Source: Citrus sinensis
Taxonomy: Eukaryota; Streptophyta; Magnoliopsida; Sapindales; Rutaceae
Assembly: GCF_022201045.2 (NCBI RefSeq)
Contig: NC_068558.1
Coordinates: forward strand, 42,055,501-42,119,500
Direction of reading: 5' to 3'
DNA: 64,000 nucleotides
The notes beneath the pieces were generated by a model. It worked only from the letters and a program-made list of their open reading frames with translations, did not search any database and was not told where the DNA came from. The position numbers and the translations under genes are program-made. Positions 63,561 to 64,000 of the stretch are shown here, piece after piece (position 1 is the first letter of the stretch; each line of letters starts with the position of its first letter).

Positions 63561-64000
63561 GTTAGCCCTTAAATTTCACATATTTTATTTTAAACTTTTG
63601 GTAGAAAGACAAAACAAATTGATAATAATACGGCTATTGTATAAGAGAGTATGGATAATTATATACATAGTTTCAATTAATTATACATGTGTCGATGCGC
63701 CACACGTCACCTGAATATTGGCGCTAATAGGTACATATATTAGATTAGCTTATAACAATTTATTTAGTTTAATTTGAGATTCGAGGATTTTTTCTTGAGC
63801 AATAATCCCATGCCAAAGTAACTAACGAAACTGACAACACAAAGACATGAGCAAAAGAAGCAACCAATTTGCAATGCAAGGGAACAATCGGATATCATCA
63901 GCCAGAATCAGAAAGAGAAAACGAGCACGAGCTCGGCATCGGGCCACGGCAGTCTACTCAAGGCTAATTACAATAGACAATAGTAAATGTTCGCTGTCGT

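Larger units (their letters stand above)
58626..64000. other. Gene-poor interval to the window end
   Basis: No supported gene. Short frames at 60,686-60,949 and 59,241-59,450 show no family signature. Segments near 59,600-60,000 and 62,100-62,470 are less AT-rich and could be promoter or decayed exon sequence. GC rises after 63,900, possibly toward a gene beyond the window. ATT-type microsatellites occur near 63,008-63,060 and 63,310-63,330. Confidence 0.4.

Overview
The window is AT-rich nuclear DNA from a flowering plant. Short exons with GT-AG introns, a class XI myosin, a YUCCA monooxygenase, tau-class glutathione transferases and a Copia retrotransposon all say eudicot. The gene set and the receptor-kinase subtype would fit a woody species such as Citrus, but that is a guess.

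Layout. 1-1843 is the remnant of a G-type lectin S-receptor-like kinase that stops in the middle of the kinase domain. 4.0-6.0 kb holds two tandem tau-class glutathione S-transferase genes; the first lacks the intron that the second keeps. 6.76-8.73 kb (minus) is a five-exon chloroplast glutaredoxin GRXS12. 12,088-16,759 is a nearly complete, young Copia LTR retrotransposon on the minus strand, with a 5-bp target duplication, 298-bp LTRs differing at 3 sites, and a polyprotein frame broken three times. 17,627-17,700 is a tRNA-Val(AAC). 18.8-20.3 kb (minus) is a three-exon YUCCA auxin-biosynthesis gene of the YUC5/8/9 type. About 14 kb of gene-poor DNA follows, with microsatellites and two related long-inverted-repeat elements.

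34,353-49,555 (minus) is a complete class XI myosin closest to Arabidopsis MYA2/XI-2. I resolved 39 coding exons and a 1515-residue product; every exon length agrees with its splice phase.

The most unusual region is 50,220-58,625. It is an 8.4-kb element bounded by a 9-bp target duplication and hairpin-forming terminal inverted repeats, so it looks Mutator-like. It sits about 660 bp upstream of the myosin start codon. Inside are a captured, intron-containing fragment of a WDR55-type WD40 gene with a nonsense codon, a GC-rich 45-bp repeat, a Gln-rich possible second captured exon, a cluster of CCGG-N4-CCGG motifs, a nested hAT-like MITE with strong palindromes, a 192-bp tandem array with dimeric higher-order structure, and four back-to-back perfect hairpins at the right end. 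I saw no transposase in it, so it appears non-autonomous (Pack-MULE type).

58.6-64 kb has no gene I can support; it holds small fold-back elements and microsatellites.

The genes are independently transcribed and do not form one pathway. The two GSTs and GRXS12 share glutathione chemistry, YUCCA makes auxin, and myosin XI drives organelle movement.
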